Of a DNA stretch of 64,000 nt, positions 19,437-28,238 are shown one piece after another. The stretch comes from Mucilaginibacter sp. JRF. GTDB lineage: Bacteria > Bacteroidota > Bacteroidia > Sphingobacteriales > Sphingobacteriaceae. The stretch covers positions 62,001 to 126,000 of the forward strand of contig NZ_JADFBY010000006.1 in NCBI RefSeq assembly GCF_015223065.1. Reading direction: 5' to 3'. Under the pieces are notes generated by a model. It had not been told where the DNA came from, did not search any database, and saw only the letters and a list, made by a program, of their open reading frames with translations. Position numbers and translations under genes: made by a program. Position 1 is the first letter of the stretch; every line of letters begins with the position of its first letter.

Positions 19437-19482
19437 TAAGTTTGGTTTTGGTTGATGGTCAGTGATTTATGCTGACCGTCAA
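19437..19482 (+). promoter_or_regulatory. Possible promoter and leader hairpin of the LacI gene
   Basis: TAAGTTTG at 19437-19444 is an exact TAnnTTTG -7 box, identical to the one before susD at 5568. Just downstream TTGA-T-GGTCAG (19452-19462) pairs with CTGACC-G-TCAA (19472-19482) with one mismatch, which would fold in the leader RNA. There is no T run, so it is not a terminator by itself. No good -33 element was seen. Confidence 0.4.
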
Positions 19483-19538
19483 TCACCAATATCCGGCCCG
19501 GATAAAACCTGAAAAATAAAACCTATATTGTAGCCTTT

Positions 19539-19554
19539 ATAAAATCGGTTTAGT
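19539..19554 (-). promoter_or_regulatory. LacI-type operator site 4 at the regulator's own start codon
   Basis: Read on the minus strand, ACTAAACCGATTTTAT matches the sites at 5547 and 24069 in 15 of 16 bases. It abuts the ATG at 19555. This placement points to autoregulation, by a roadblock to elongation or by covering a downstream-shifted promoter. Confidence 0.6.
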
Positions 19555-20583
19555 ATGACTAAAAAATATTCCATCAATGATATTGCCAACGAGCTTAATA
19601 TTTCAAAGACCACGGTATCGTTCATCCTGAACGGGCGTGCAAAGGAAAAGCGGATAGGCGAGGAGTTGGTGGCGCGTGTGCTAAAGCTGGTTAAGGAGGT
19701 GAATTACAGGCCAAACCCTATGGCAAAGGGCTTGCGCACAGGTAAATCAAACACCATAGGTTTAATGGTTGAGGATATATCAAACCCGTTTTTTGCCAAC
19801 ATAGCCCGTTTGATCGAAGATCGGGCATACGAAAAGGGCTACCGCCTGCTGTATTGCAGTACCGATAACAAAACCGATAAAACCCGCGAACTGATAGGCA
19901 TGTTCCGCGATAAGCATGTGGATGGCTTTATTATGGCCCCGCCCAAGGATATTGAGGATGATGTGCAGGATATAATTAAAAGCGGTTTGCCGGTAGTAAT
20001 GTTCGACCGTTATTTGCCGCAGATTGATACTGATTATGTGGTGGTTAACAATGAATTTAGTACTTACAATGCCACCCGACATTTGTTGCAGCAGGGGTAT
20101 AAGCGCATAGCCTTTATATCGTTCACATCCGAGCAAACGCAGATGGTTGACCGCATGAATGGTTATAAACTGGCCATGAAAGAGGCCAAGCAAAAAGCCT
20201 TTGTTAAGGAAGTTGATTTTAACCGCAATGAAAACCTGATCGTGGAGCCGCTGAACGCCTATTTGAAAAAACACCAGGCACTTGAGGCTATTGTATTTGG
20301 CACCGACCATATTGGTACCTGCGGACTAAAAGTACTTAAAGACCTTGGCCTGAGTATACCCAATGATGTTGCCGTAATATCATTTGATGATTATGATGTT
20401 TTCAAGCTGCATACCCCGCCCGTATCGGCCATTGCCCAGCCCATTGAAGCCATTGCCGAAAGTGTGATCAGTTTGCTGCTCAAAAAGTTAGAGCAAAAAA
20501 ACTCCGAACAACCCATGCAAAAGATAATCCTATCAACAACGCTGAACTTGAGGGAATCATCAGCGCAGTTGAAGGAGGCTTAA
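19555..20583 (+). CDS. LacI/GalR-family transcriptional regulator of the mannoside locus
   Basis: Protein of 342 residues, full family length. The N-terminal helix-turn-helix is 'INDIANELNISKTTVSFILN' (~7-26), followed by the hinge 'YRPNPMAKGLRTGKSNTIGL' and a periplasmic-binding-protein-like sugar domain (~62-335) with 'VAVISFDDYDVF'. Such proteins release DNA when a sugar or sugar phosphate binds. Five matching sites with the CG-centred core occur before locus genes, including its own start, which makes it the likely local repressor. The stop codon overlaps by 4 bases with the end of the convergent sterol-desaturase gene. Which mannose-derived ligand it senses cannot be read from sequence. 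Confidence 0.9.
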   Translation: MTKKYSINDIANELNISKTTVSFILNGRAKEKRIGEELVARVLKLVKEVNYRPNPMAKGLRTGKSNTIGLMVEDISNPFFANIARLIEDRAYEKGYRLLYCSTDNKTDKTRELIGMFRDKHVDGFIMAPPKDIEDDVQDIIKSGLPVVMFDRYLPQIDTDYVVVNNEFSTYNATRHLLQQGYKRIAFISFTSEQTQMVDRMNGYKLAMKEAKQKAFVKEVDFNRNENLIVEPLNAYLKKHQALEAIVFGTDHIGTCGLKVLKDLGLSIPNDVAVISFDDYDVFKLHTPPVSAIAQPIEAIAESVISLLLKKLEQKNSEQPMQKIILSTTLNLRESSAQLKEA

Positions 20584-21362
20584 TTGACAACTTCCACCTT
20601 GCCAAAACGCTGTGCCTGTATACGGTCATACTGCTGTACATAGTCGGGGTTTTCGGTTTTCATTAGCCTGTCCCACAGGCGAAAATATAAGCCGTAATTT
20701 CCTTTAAAGCGGCTATGGTGCATATTGTGGTAAGTTGATGTACTCAATATCTCGAACAGAAAAGATCGACGTAAACCTTTAGGTGCTATCTCGTAGCCTA
20801 AATGCCCGTAAACATTTATAACAAAGCCTACTACCGTAAACAGTACTATGGTGAGTGTGTGCATAGGCAAAATAAACACCAGCAGTATCAGCACAAAACC
20901 CTCGCTCCAGGCTTCCAGAAAGTGAAACGAGTATGATGCCCACGGCGATGGGTTGGTTGATTTATGGTGCAGCAAATGTACATGCTTGAATAGCCTTTTA
21001 TGGTGAATGAGCCGATGCGTCCAGTAAAAATAAGTGTCGTGCAAAATGAGGCTCAGCAGCAGGCAAACAGGCATAACCCAGGCCGGATAGTCGGATAATT
21101 TGGTATACACCATCGTATACTCTCTTAACGGCGAAAACAACACGATCAAAGCAATAACAGCGAATACCAGCGTGGTTTGCATGGAGTGCAGTATCTCGCG
21201 CACAAAATCCTTAAAGCCCGCGTGCTTGGCTTGTATTTTGGCTTTGGTAAAGCTGTTTTTAAACAATATGTAAAACAGCACGAAGGGTACACCCGCTATC
21301 ACAAAATACCTGATGGTGGTTACGCTGAAAATCCGGAGAAATGAGTTGATGGCATCCTGCAT
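20580..21362 (-). CDS. Sterol desaturase / fatty acid hydroxylase-family membrane protein
   Basis: Protein of 260 residues with about four hydrophobic helices and the histidine boxes of the family: 'HDTYFYWTHRLIHH', 'LLHHKSTNPSPWASYSFH' and 'NMHHSRF'. These bind a di-iron centre and hydroxylate or desaturate lipids in the membrane. It begins 35 bp after the GH2 gene stop and is probably co-transcribed with it from the LacI-controlled promoter at 24053-24084. The connection to mannoside use is unclear. Its end overlaps the LacI stop. Confidence 0.85.
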   Translation of the reverse strand: MQDAINSFLRIFSVTTIRYFVIAGVPFVLFYILFKNSFTKAKIQAKHAGFKDFVREILHSMQTTLVFAVIALIVLFSPLREYTMVYTKLSDYPAWVMPVCLLLSLILHDTYFYWTHRLIHHKRLFKHVHLLHHKSTNPSPWASYSFHFLEAWSEGFVLILLVFILPMHTLTIVLFTVVGFVINVYGHLGYEIAPKGLRRSFLFEILSTSTYHNMHHSRFKGNYGLYFRLWDRLMKTENPDYVQQYDRIQAQRFGKVEVVN

Positions 21363-21397
21363 GATCTTAATTTTTTAACAGACATTATAGAATACGT

Positions 21398-24025
21398 TTA
21401 TTTGTTAAAAGGTTCAGCAACTAAATGATAACCAGACTTTAATAGCGTGGTTTTTACTTCAACGTTAATTTGTTTGGTTTCATTTTGCATCATGGTAAAA
21501 TAACTGTCGCTTATTATGGCGGGCAGTATTTGTTTGCCCTTATCATCAAGCAACTGTACCCGTATGCCAAATGCCGCGCTCATTTTTGATGTATTGGCTA
21601 TGGTGTAGGTAAGCAGTGTATTATCTGTATTGCTTGCCTTTTTTGTGGTTGCTTTGCTTATGGTGAGGGCTTTTGATACCGATGGCATTGCATTCAAAGC
21701 TTTATAATCCAGATACTTTTTGCCTGCCCAATAAAAGTTTTCAGATACCAGCTTATGCTGCCCATTATAAAGTTTCAGCCTTACAAAATACAGTTCAGGC
21801 AATTTGGTAGTATCTTTCCCGCTAAACAGGTTGAATGCCTCTGTAGCCGCGTTAGCCGGGTAGCTGGCTGTTTTATTGGTTGAGTACCCGGCAAGTGGTT
21901 TGCCATCAGCCCCATAAAATTCACTTACAGCCTGATAGTTATTTAATGCTGATGCCGTGTTATTGATCACCTTGATAGAATTTGTAGCCGGACTCCATTG
22001 AATGTGAATAGGCTCGCAGGCGTATTTGGCGCCGAAGTATGCGCCTGTCAAATCGTAATAATAATCATACGTTTGCCAGATCATGGATGGGTAGGCCGAC
22101 TGGCTCATCCATATCAGCATGCCCGAGGCATCGTTCCACATGTGGTCGTTCCAGGCCTCAAACATGGCCTTCATGCCTTCAACGTTCAATAACTGGGCTT
22201 TCTTGCAAAATTCCTCCAGCGAAGCTGATGGTCCGTAACTGCTGTTTATGGTGCGGATGTATTTCACCGGATCGGCACCGCCGCCCAGCTCGCCCGCCGT
22301 GCTGAAGTAGTGTTGCGCCCACTCATTGGTCTTGCTGTCAACCGCTTGTTCGGTAGGTGCCACCCAATACTCAGGCGACATGAATTTCTTAAAGCTTTCA
22401 ATATTTACAAACGTAGCCATGCCCAACTCGCTACGCATACCCCACGAGTTATGCGAGAACAGGTAGCCATTCTTAGGGTCGGTAAAGTAGGTTTTAGCAT
22501 CAGTATTGCTCCAGTTACCACTGCCCGACAGCATACGGCTGCCACCATGAATAGAGAAATTTGGGTTGGTAGGCCCGGCGTTTGAGCGTGGTACATACAG
22601 GCGCTGCCCGGCATCATTCTCGTTAATAGCCTTTTTAATAGCCATACTGAGCGCGCCGGTAGTATCACCACCCGGCAAACCCTCATTGGCCCCGCACCAT
22701 ATCACGATGGACGGATGATGGCGAAACTTCTTTACCTTTTCAATGGCGTTCAGTTCAAAATTCTTAACACTATCAACCGGGCCAAAGTTGTTGAGCCAAA
22801 AATCATCCCAAACCATAATGCCGTATTGGTCGCAGTAATCGTAAAAAGCTTCGTCGGTTACCTCGCCCGTCCAGTTGCGTATGGTGTTAAAATTCATCTC
22901 TTTATGCAAGCGGATGCGCGGCTCATAATCCTTGCCGCGCACCTTAAGCATATAATCGCTCATGCCCCAGTTACCGCCCTTTAGCAGTATGGGCTGCCCG
23001 TTTACGTAAACCCGCATAGGGCCTTTCAGGGCGGTGGTATCGGTAGTTACCTTACGTATGCCAAAGCGCTTAACAGCGGTTTCGGTAAGGCCGCCATCGC
23101 TTACAAAGCTTAATTTTAAGGTGTACAGGATTTGCGCGCCATAACCATTTGGCCACCAAAGCTTAGGGTTATTTATGGCTAATTGTTTAAACTCATTAGC
23201 GTTATAATTAACCATGCTTGCACTATTAGCCTTTATGCTGATAGCAGGGCCGTTAAAGCTGATATTGCCCGGCTGTATGGTCACTTTTACATGGCCGTTT
23301 ACAGCGGTGTTGGTGGTGTTCTTCAAGCTGGCTTGTACAGTTAGTTTAGCCAGATCTTTTTCGGGCAGATCAGTGCTTACCCAAGGGTCCTGTATAGTTA
23401 CCGGGCCTGTCAGGGTTAAGGCAACGGTGTCAGTAAGGCCGCTGTTTAATCCCGGTACGGCTGGCATCCAGTCCCAGCTACCGCTGCTTAGGTAGGTGGG
23501 GGTTTGGCGGTTGGCCAGGTTAAACGTTGGGTCGGGAGTTATTACAAGTACCGCTACAGTGTTTTCGCCTTTGGTGTTGAGCAGATCGGTAACATCATAC
23601 AATCCCCGTTCAACAATACCTTGTATAGTGCCAATGTGCTTGCCGTTTATGTACACCTCGGCACGTTTATGTACGCCGTTAAAGTTGAGGCGCAGGCGTT
23701 TACCTTTTAATAAAGATGGTGTTTTAAAGCTGGTGCGGTACCAGTAAGGTTTATTGTATTTGGCTTTATCAACCTGGTAAATATTGCCCGCGTAATCAGG
23801 GTCTTTCTCCACCCCGGCCTTTACGTACGAGTAAAATACCGTGCCCGGCACCACAGCGTCAACAGCGTTTTGTGGCTGGTAGCCGGATACCAATACCTTA
23901 TTGGCCGTAGCCTGCTCATCCGCCGGAAAAACCTTCCATTTAAGTTTTATATCCTGAGCATGTGTATCAAAACAGGCTAACAACAAGGCCATAAGCGCTA
24001 TAGCCGGCAGTAAAGCTTTTTTCAT
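21398..24025 (-). CDS. GH2-family beta-mannosidase-like glycosidase
   Basis: Exported protein of 875 residues. The signal ends either as Sec type at 'THAQ' or as a lipoprotein at 'LLAC'. The GH2 order is: sugar-binding jelly roll ('PYWYRTSF', 'VHKRAEVYINGKHIGTIQG'), Ig-like domains, then a TIM barrel with 'GGNWGMSDY', 'NFNTIRNWTG' and 'IVIWCGANEG'. The acid/base is probably Glu448 and the nucleophile Glu533 ('RSELGM'). The combination resembles beta-mannosidases and mannosylglycoprotein endo-beta-mannosidases, which cut Man-beta-1,4-GlcNAc in the N-glycan core; CsxA-type exo-glucosaminidases are the other option. Beside GH38 and GH92 the N-glycan-core reading is attractive. It carries operator site 5. 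Confidence 0.85.
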   Translation of the reverse strand: MKKALLPAIALMALLLACFDTHAQDIKLKWKVFPADEQATANKVLVSGYQPQNAVDAVVPGTVFYSYVKAGVEKDPDYAGNIYQVDKAKYNKPYWYRTSFKTPSLLKGKRLRLNFNGVHKRAEVYINGKHIGTIQGIVERGLYDVTDLLNTKGENTVAVLVITPDPTFNLANRQTPTYLSSGSWDWMPAVPGLNSGLTDTVALTLTGPVTIQDPWVSTDLPEKDLAKLTVQASLKNTTNTAVNGHVKVTIQPGNISFNGPAISIKANSASMVNYNANEFKQLAINNPKLWWPNGYGAQILYTLKLSFVSDGGLTETAVKRFGIRKVTTDTTALKGPMRVYVNGQPILLKGGNWGMSDYMLKVRGKDYEPRIRLHKEMNFNTIRNWTGEVTDEAFYDYCDQYGIMVWDDFWLNNFGPVDSVKNFELNAIEKVKKFRHHPSIVIWCGANEGLPGGDTTGALSMAIKKAINENDAGQRLYVPRSNAGPTNPNFSIHGGSRMLSGSGNWSNTDAKTYFTDPKNGYLFSHNSWGMRSELGMATFVNIESFKKFMSPEYWVAPTEQAVDSKTNEWAQHYFSTAGELGGGADPVKYIRTINSSYGPSASLEEFCKKAQLLNVEGMKAMFEAWNDHMWNDASGMLIWMSQSAYPSMIWQTYDYYYDLTGAYFGAKYACEPIHIQWSPATNSIKVINNTASALNNYQAVSEFYGADGKPLAGYSTNKTASYPANAATEAFNLFSGKDTTKLPELYFVRLKLYNGQHKLVSENFYWAGKKYLDYKALNAMPSVSKALTISKATTKKASNTDNTLLTYTIANTSKMSAAFGIRVQLLDDKGKQILPAIISDSYFTMMQNETKQINVEVKTTLLKSGYHLVAEPFNK

Positions 24026-24052
24026 GAAGGGGTTATATTTGGTTTATAATGC

Positions 24053-24060
24053 CAAATATA
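24053..24060 (-). promoter_or_regulatory. -7 box of the GH2 promoter
   Basis: On the minus strand TATATTTG (24060 to 24053) fits TAnnTTTG exactly and is identical to the -7 box of the first GH92 gene. It lies 27 bases before the GH2 start codon and 8 bases downstream of LacI site 5. Confidence 0.55.
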
Positions 24061-24068
24061 TAAAATCT

Positions 24069-24084
24069 ACTAAATCGATTTTAT
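24069..24084 (+). promoter_or_regulatory. LacI-type operator site 5, before the GH2 gene
   Basis: ACTAAATCGATTTTAT is identical in all 16 bases to site 3 at 5547-5562. It lies just upstream of the GH2 -7 box, so repressor binding would block the promoter of the GH2/sterol-desaturase unit. Confidence 0.7.
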
Positions 24085-24147
24085 GAAAATTTACTTTTAT
24101 TTAGGTAGATGATTTTTTATGCTTGAATTAATAGCTTTTAAGCTTGT

Positions 24148-25722
24148 TTACAAATACTTTAGCTTTTCTTCTTCCAGATCAAGAAACAATAGGTGCTTGC
24201 GTATCACATCCTCGGTTATCGAGAAAGTTTCGAGGTTACGCTTCAACAGCCAAACACGTTGCTGGTCTAATATCTCGCTATAAACATCTCGGGTTTCATC
24301 GGGCAGATCCGTGTCTGTTGGCTCGTTACTATTCAGTCGCCATTTTTGTGCCATTTGGTGTAGTGCCGGGGGATCTTCCAATCCCTGCGGATACTTTTCA
24401 TCCAGATATTTTAAGGCGAGCTTATTTAGCTGTCGGCGTAGTTTCAGGTATACCTTATCTTCCGGCATCTTCTCGTCAGGATCGGGCAGATGTATCCTGT
24501 TGATCATGAAAGGCAGCGTTAAGCCTTGCAGCAACAAGGTGGTCAATATCACTATAAAGGTGATAAACAGTATCAGGTTACGCTGCGGAAACGCCACGCC
24601 CTGATGCACATATACCGGTATTGATAATGCCGCCGCTAATGATACCACGCCACGCATACCCGCCCAGCCCAAAAGCAAGGGAGTTTTAAACCCGGGGTGA
24701 CTGGCATCGGCCACGGTTATAAAATTACGGGCTATCAGCGTAGTGATCACCGCGCCATAAGCGGCAATAATTCGGGTAACTATCAGTATGCCGCTTATCA
24801 GTAAGCCATAACCAATGGCGGCCTTTATACTTACATCACCCAGTTCGGATGTTATTTGGGGCAGATCGAGGCCGATAAGTAAAAATACCAGTCCATTAAG
24901 TAAAAAGCTCAGGCTTTCCCAAACATTGGTGCTTCGCAAACGTGCCGAACTCGACAAAAAACTATGCCGGTGGTATGACAGGAATAGCCCCGCGGCAACC
25001 ACACCCAACACACCCGAGCTGTGCACTTCCTCAGCACATATATATACGGCGTATGGTGTAACCAGGGTGAGTATAATATCCATATTGGCATCGGTAGGTA
25101 AAAGCTTGTGTATCTTCATGATCACGAAGCCTATCGCCAGCCCGGTTATTATGCCGCCAACTACCATCCACACAAAACTCAATGCCGCCTGGTGCCATAC
25201 AAATTGCCCGGTACTTACGGCAATAAAGGCAAACCTGAATATAATAAGTGATGAGGCATCGTTAAGTAAACTCTCACCCTCTAATATGGACGACATGCGT
25301 TTAGGCACCTTTACAAATTTTAGTATAGCCGCTGTACTCACCGCATCCGGCGGAGATACGATGCCACCCAACAAAAAGCCCAGCGCCAAAGTAAAGCCGG
25401 GTATATAATAATTGGCCACCAACGCTACCGATAGTGCCGTGAAAAATACCACCACAAAGGCAAAGCTGCATACTATGCGCCGCCAGCGCCAGAGCTCTTT
25501 CCATGATGTTTGCCAGGCGGCTTCGTAAAGTAAGGGTGGTAAAAAAATAAAGAATATCAATTCCGAATCAATGTGTACCTGCGGCATGCCGGGTATAATG
25601 CTTAGCGCCAGGCCTGCAATTACCAGCAAAACAGGGTAGGCTACTTTTATACGGTTGGCCAGCATAACCAGCAATACAATTACAACGGCAAGACTCAGGT
25701 AAAACGGAAAGCTATCTAACAT
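24148..25722 (-). CDS. CPA1-family Na+(K+)/H+ antiporter
   Basis: Inner-membrane protein of 524 residues with about 12 hydrophobic helices to residue ~410 and a soluble C-terminal tail of about 110 residues. Family motifs are 'LPPLLYEAAW', 'SPPDAVSTAAILK' and 'EGESLLNDASSLIIFRFAF', whose acidic residues carry the exchanged ion, and 'GWAGMRGVVSLAAALSIP'. It exchanges cations for protons and supports pH and salt tolerance. It is transcribed alone, divergently from the peptidase gene, and is unrelated to the mannoside locus as far as the sequence shows. Confidence 0.9.
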   Translation of the reverse strand: MLDSFPFYLSLAVVIVLLVMLANRIKVAYPVLLVIAGLALSIIPGMPQVHIDSELIFFIFLPPLLYEAAWQTSWKELWRWRRIVCSFAFVVVFFTALSVALVANYYIPGFTLALGFLLGGIVSPPDAVSTAAILKFVKVPKRMSSILEGESLLNDASSLIIFRFAFIAVSTGQFVWHQAALSFVWMVVGGIITGLAIGFVIMKIHKLLPTDANMDIILTLVTPYAVYICAEEVHSSGVLGVVAAGLFLSYHRHSFLSSSARLRSTNVWESLSFLLNGLVFLLIGLDLPQITSELGDVSIKAAIGYGLLISGILIVTRIIAAYGAVITTLIARNFITVADASHPGFKTPLLLGWAGMRGVVSLAAALSIPVYVHQGVAFPQRNLILFITFIVILTTLLLQGLTLPFMINRIHLPDPDEKMPEDKVYLKLRRQLNKLALKYLDEKYPQGLEDPPALHQMAQKWRLNSNEPTDTDLPDETRDVYSEILDQQRVWLLKRNLETFSITEDVIRKHLLFLDLEEEKLKYL

Positions 25723-25888
25723 AAATAAATAATGGGTTGGTGTTGTTGCAATAAAGTTATATTACTTTTTCAGAAAAAGCGGACTGTATTTTAAAGCTAT
25801 GCTGATGGCTGCAACTAAAAAGATACACTAACAAAGGCGGCAAATAAGCGCATCATGTTTATTTTTAGCTCAACTCACTCCACGCATC

Positions 25889-27253
25889 ATGAAGAAACTT
25901 TTATTTACCCTGTTAACAATAGTATGTATATATAAGGTGTCGGTTGCCCAATCGCCGGTTATTGTCAATAAGGATTCCGAGATTGCCGGTATGGTTGCCG
26001 AGGTATCAGCCGATTCCATGAAAAACTATATTAATAAACTGGTAAGCTTTGGTACACGCAATACTTTAAGCAGCACTACCGATGCGCAACGTGGTATAGG
26101 CGCCGCCCGTAACTGGATATTGAGCAGGTTTAAGAGTTTCGCCGCCACATCGGGAGGGAGGTTTACGGCAAAATTTGATACCAGTACCTACAAGCCCGAT
26201 GGTAAACGTATTGATAGCACGGTTGTGCTTACCAATGTGGTAGGTACGCTAAAGGGTGCCGACCCGAATGATCACCGGGTATTCATCATTAGCGGGCACA
26301 TGGATAATATGCGCAGTAGTGTGATGGATCGTAGCGGGATAGCACCCGGCGCTAATGACGATGGCAGCGGAACGGCCGCGGTTATTGAATGCGCCCGCAT
26401 CATGAGCAAGCATAAATTCCCGGCCACGATAATATTCGTAGCCGTTTGCGGAGAGGAGCAGGGGTTGCTTGGCGCGGGTTTTATGGCAGCCAATGCCAAG
26501 CGTGATAAGTGGGACATACAAGCCGTGCTTAATAATGATATTATAGGTAGCAATAACAGTAACGAAACCAATATAATAGGTAACACCCGTGTGCGGGTAT
26601 TTAGCGAGGGGCTGTCGGCATTTGAGCTTACCGAGCAAAAGGCCGCTGCTATCCGTGCTATGGGTTTGGAGAATGATGGTCCGTCGCGCCAGTTAGCTCG
26701 TTATGTAAAGGAGGTAGGGGAGCGTTATGTAGATAACCTGGATGTGGTGATGATCTATCGCCCCGATCGTTTTTTACGTGGTGGCGATCATCTGCCTTAC
26801 CAGCAACAAGGTTATGCCGCGGTGCGCATTACCGAAATGAACGAGAATTTTAACCACCAGCACCAGGACGTGCGGGTTGAAAAGGGCATTCAGTATGGTG
26901 ATCTGGCTGAGTTTATGGATTTTGAGTACCTGCGCAAAAATACCGCCATGAATTTGAGCAACCTGGCCAATATGGCCAAAGCACCGCAATCGCCGCAGGA
27001 CGTAAATATTGCCGTGGTAGCCCTAAGTAACTTGACCGAGCTAAGCTGGAAAGCACCTGCCGGTAAAGCTGCCGGTTATTATGTGCTGATGCGCGAAACT
27101 ACAAGCCCGGTCTGGCAAAAAAAGATTTTTACTGCCGATACTTCGATGAAATTGCCCTACTCAAAGGATAATTATTTCTTCGCGGTGCAGTCTGTAAGCG
27201 CTACCGGTAACGAAAGTTTGCCTGTTGTGCCTGCTGTAAGTCGTAAGCGTTAA
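25889..27253 (+). CDS. Exported M28-family metallopeptidase
   Basis: Protein of 454 residues with a signal peptide ending 'SVAQ'. The M28 zinc site is visible as 'SGHMDN' (His, Asp), 'PGANDDGSGTAA' (bridging Asp), 'CGEEQGLLG' (catalytic Glu pair), 'LNNDIIGS' (Asp) and 'FNHQHQD' (last His region). Family members are aminopeptidases. The C-terminal ~90 residues look like a fibronectin type III-type domain ('LTELSWKAPAGKAAGYYVL'). It stands alone with a 166-bp gap to the antiporter and no clear terminator downstream. Confidence 0.9.
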   Translation: MKKLLFTLLTIVCIYKVSVAQSPVIVNKDSEIAGMVAEVSADSMKNYINKLVSFGTRNTLSSTTDAQRGIGAARNWILSRFKSFAATSGGRFTAKFDTSTYKPDGKRIDSTVVLTNVVGTLKGADPNDHRVFIISGHMDNMRSSVMDRSGIAPGANDDGSGTAAVIECARIMSKHKFPATIIFVAVCGEEQGLLGAGFMAANAKRDKWDIQAVLNNDIIGSNNSNETNIIGNTRVRVFSEGLSAFELTEQKAAAIRAMGLENDGPSRQLARYVKEVGERYVDNLDVVMIYRPDRFLRGGDHLPYQQQGYAAVRITEMNENFNHQHQDVRVEKGIQYGDLAEFMDFEYLRKNTAMNLSNLANMAKAPQSPQDVNIAVVALSNLTELSWKAPAGKAAGYYVLMRETTSPVWQKKIFTADTSMKLPYSKDNYFFAVQSVSATGNESLPVVPAVSRKR

Positions 27254-27409
27254 ACCTAAAAGTTTTGAAATTGCGCATTTATACTGCCTTTTCTACTCCG
27301 GGGAGAATTTTTTTAATAATTTAATAACATTTAAATACTTTAAATTTTGTTATGGAAGGTTTTTAATTATATTAGGAAGTCCAAAATCACGTAATTACTA
27401 TTAACTGTA

Positions 27410-27976
27410 ATGAGAGGGTTTAAATTAAATCGCCACCAGAATTTAACCTTTGAGGAAGTATTTGAACGCTATAAACAACAGGTTTATAGCCAGGTTTACG
27501 CTATAGCAAAATCTCAGTACGCCGCCGAGGAAATAACCCAGGAGATATTCATTAAACTTTGGACAAATGCCGAGGCGCTTAACGATGTAAAAAATCTGGG
27601 CGGCTATATATATACTATCACCCGTAACTATTCCCTTAATTATCTGCGTAAAACCGCCAGCGATGTAAAGCTGGTTAACGAGCTGATGCGTGTTGCCGTG
27701 GTAAATGATAACAACACCGAAGCCCGCCTTGCCGCATCTGAGTGTAAAGCTTTAATCAACAATGCCGTAAGTAAGCTTTCTCCACAACGCCAGCTGGTAT
27801 ACAAACTATGTAAGGAAGATGGCATGAGCTATGATGAAATAGCATCCGAGCTAAATCTTTCAAAGCATACCGTTAAAAACCATTTGATGGCCGCTTTGAG
27901 TTTTATAAATACTTATCTCGCCAAAAATGGTGTGCATCCCACCTTTATACTTCTATTTTGCTGCTTGTATAGCTGA
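27410..27976 (+). CDS. ECF-type RNA polymerase sigma factor
   Basis: Protein of 188 residues. Region 2 is 'FEEVFERYKQQVYSQVYAIA' to 'AAEEITQEIFIKLW'; region 4 is 'LSPQRQLVYKLCKEDGMSYD' and 'IASELNLSKHTVKNHL'. It is of the Bacteroidota sigma type that controls SusC/SusD pairs with a FecR anti-sigma, encoded next. The protein ends in a hydrophobic tail (FILLFCCLY) often seen in this subgroup. The FecR gene starts 262 bp downstream, a longer gap than usual, AT-rich and without a gene I can support. Confidence 0.9.
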   Translation: MRGFKLNRHQNLTFEEVFERYKQQVYSQVYAIAKSQYAAEEITQEIFIKLWTNAEALNDVKNLGGYIYTITRNYSLNYLRKTASDVKLVNELMRVAVVNDNNTEARLAASECKALINNAVSKLSPQRQLVYKLCKEDGMSYDEIASELNLSKHTVKNHLMAALSFINTYLAKNGVHPTFILLFCCLYS

Positions 27977-28238
27977 TTTGATCTTGCAATATTCGTCGAT
28001 ATTAGAACCTATCATTAAGGCGGGTGATTTCTCTTTGGATTTTTTATCAAAAAATAATTTTAGGGTATGATTTTTAGGTTTTAGGCCAAAATAATCTGCT
28101 AAAACGTGTAAAGTATCTAAATTGATGCTTGGATGTGTCTTATTTTTAAAGAAAGATCAAAAAAAAGTAATAATTATTTTACAATGCATTAGTCTGATCG
28201 ATGCTTTGCTGTGTCTTTAGTGTATCAATTGGATATTA

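Noticed and set aside
21398..25722. Long antisense open frames over the GH2 and antiporter genes (for example 24815-25408 plus strand)
   Set aside because: They are opposite-strand shadows of well-supported genes, with no recognisable domain or start context.
27290..27320. Terminator 'CTCCGGGGAG' plus T run after the M28 gene
   Set aside because: The possible stem is only 4 bp with a 2-base loop, too short to form.
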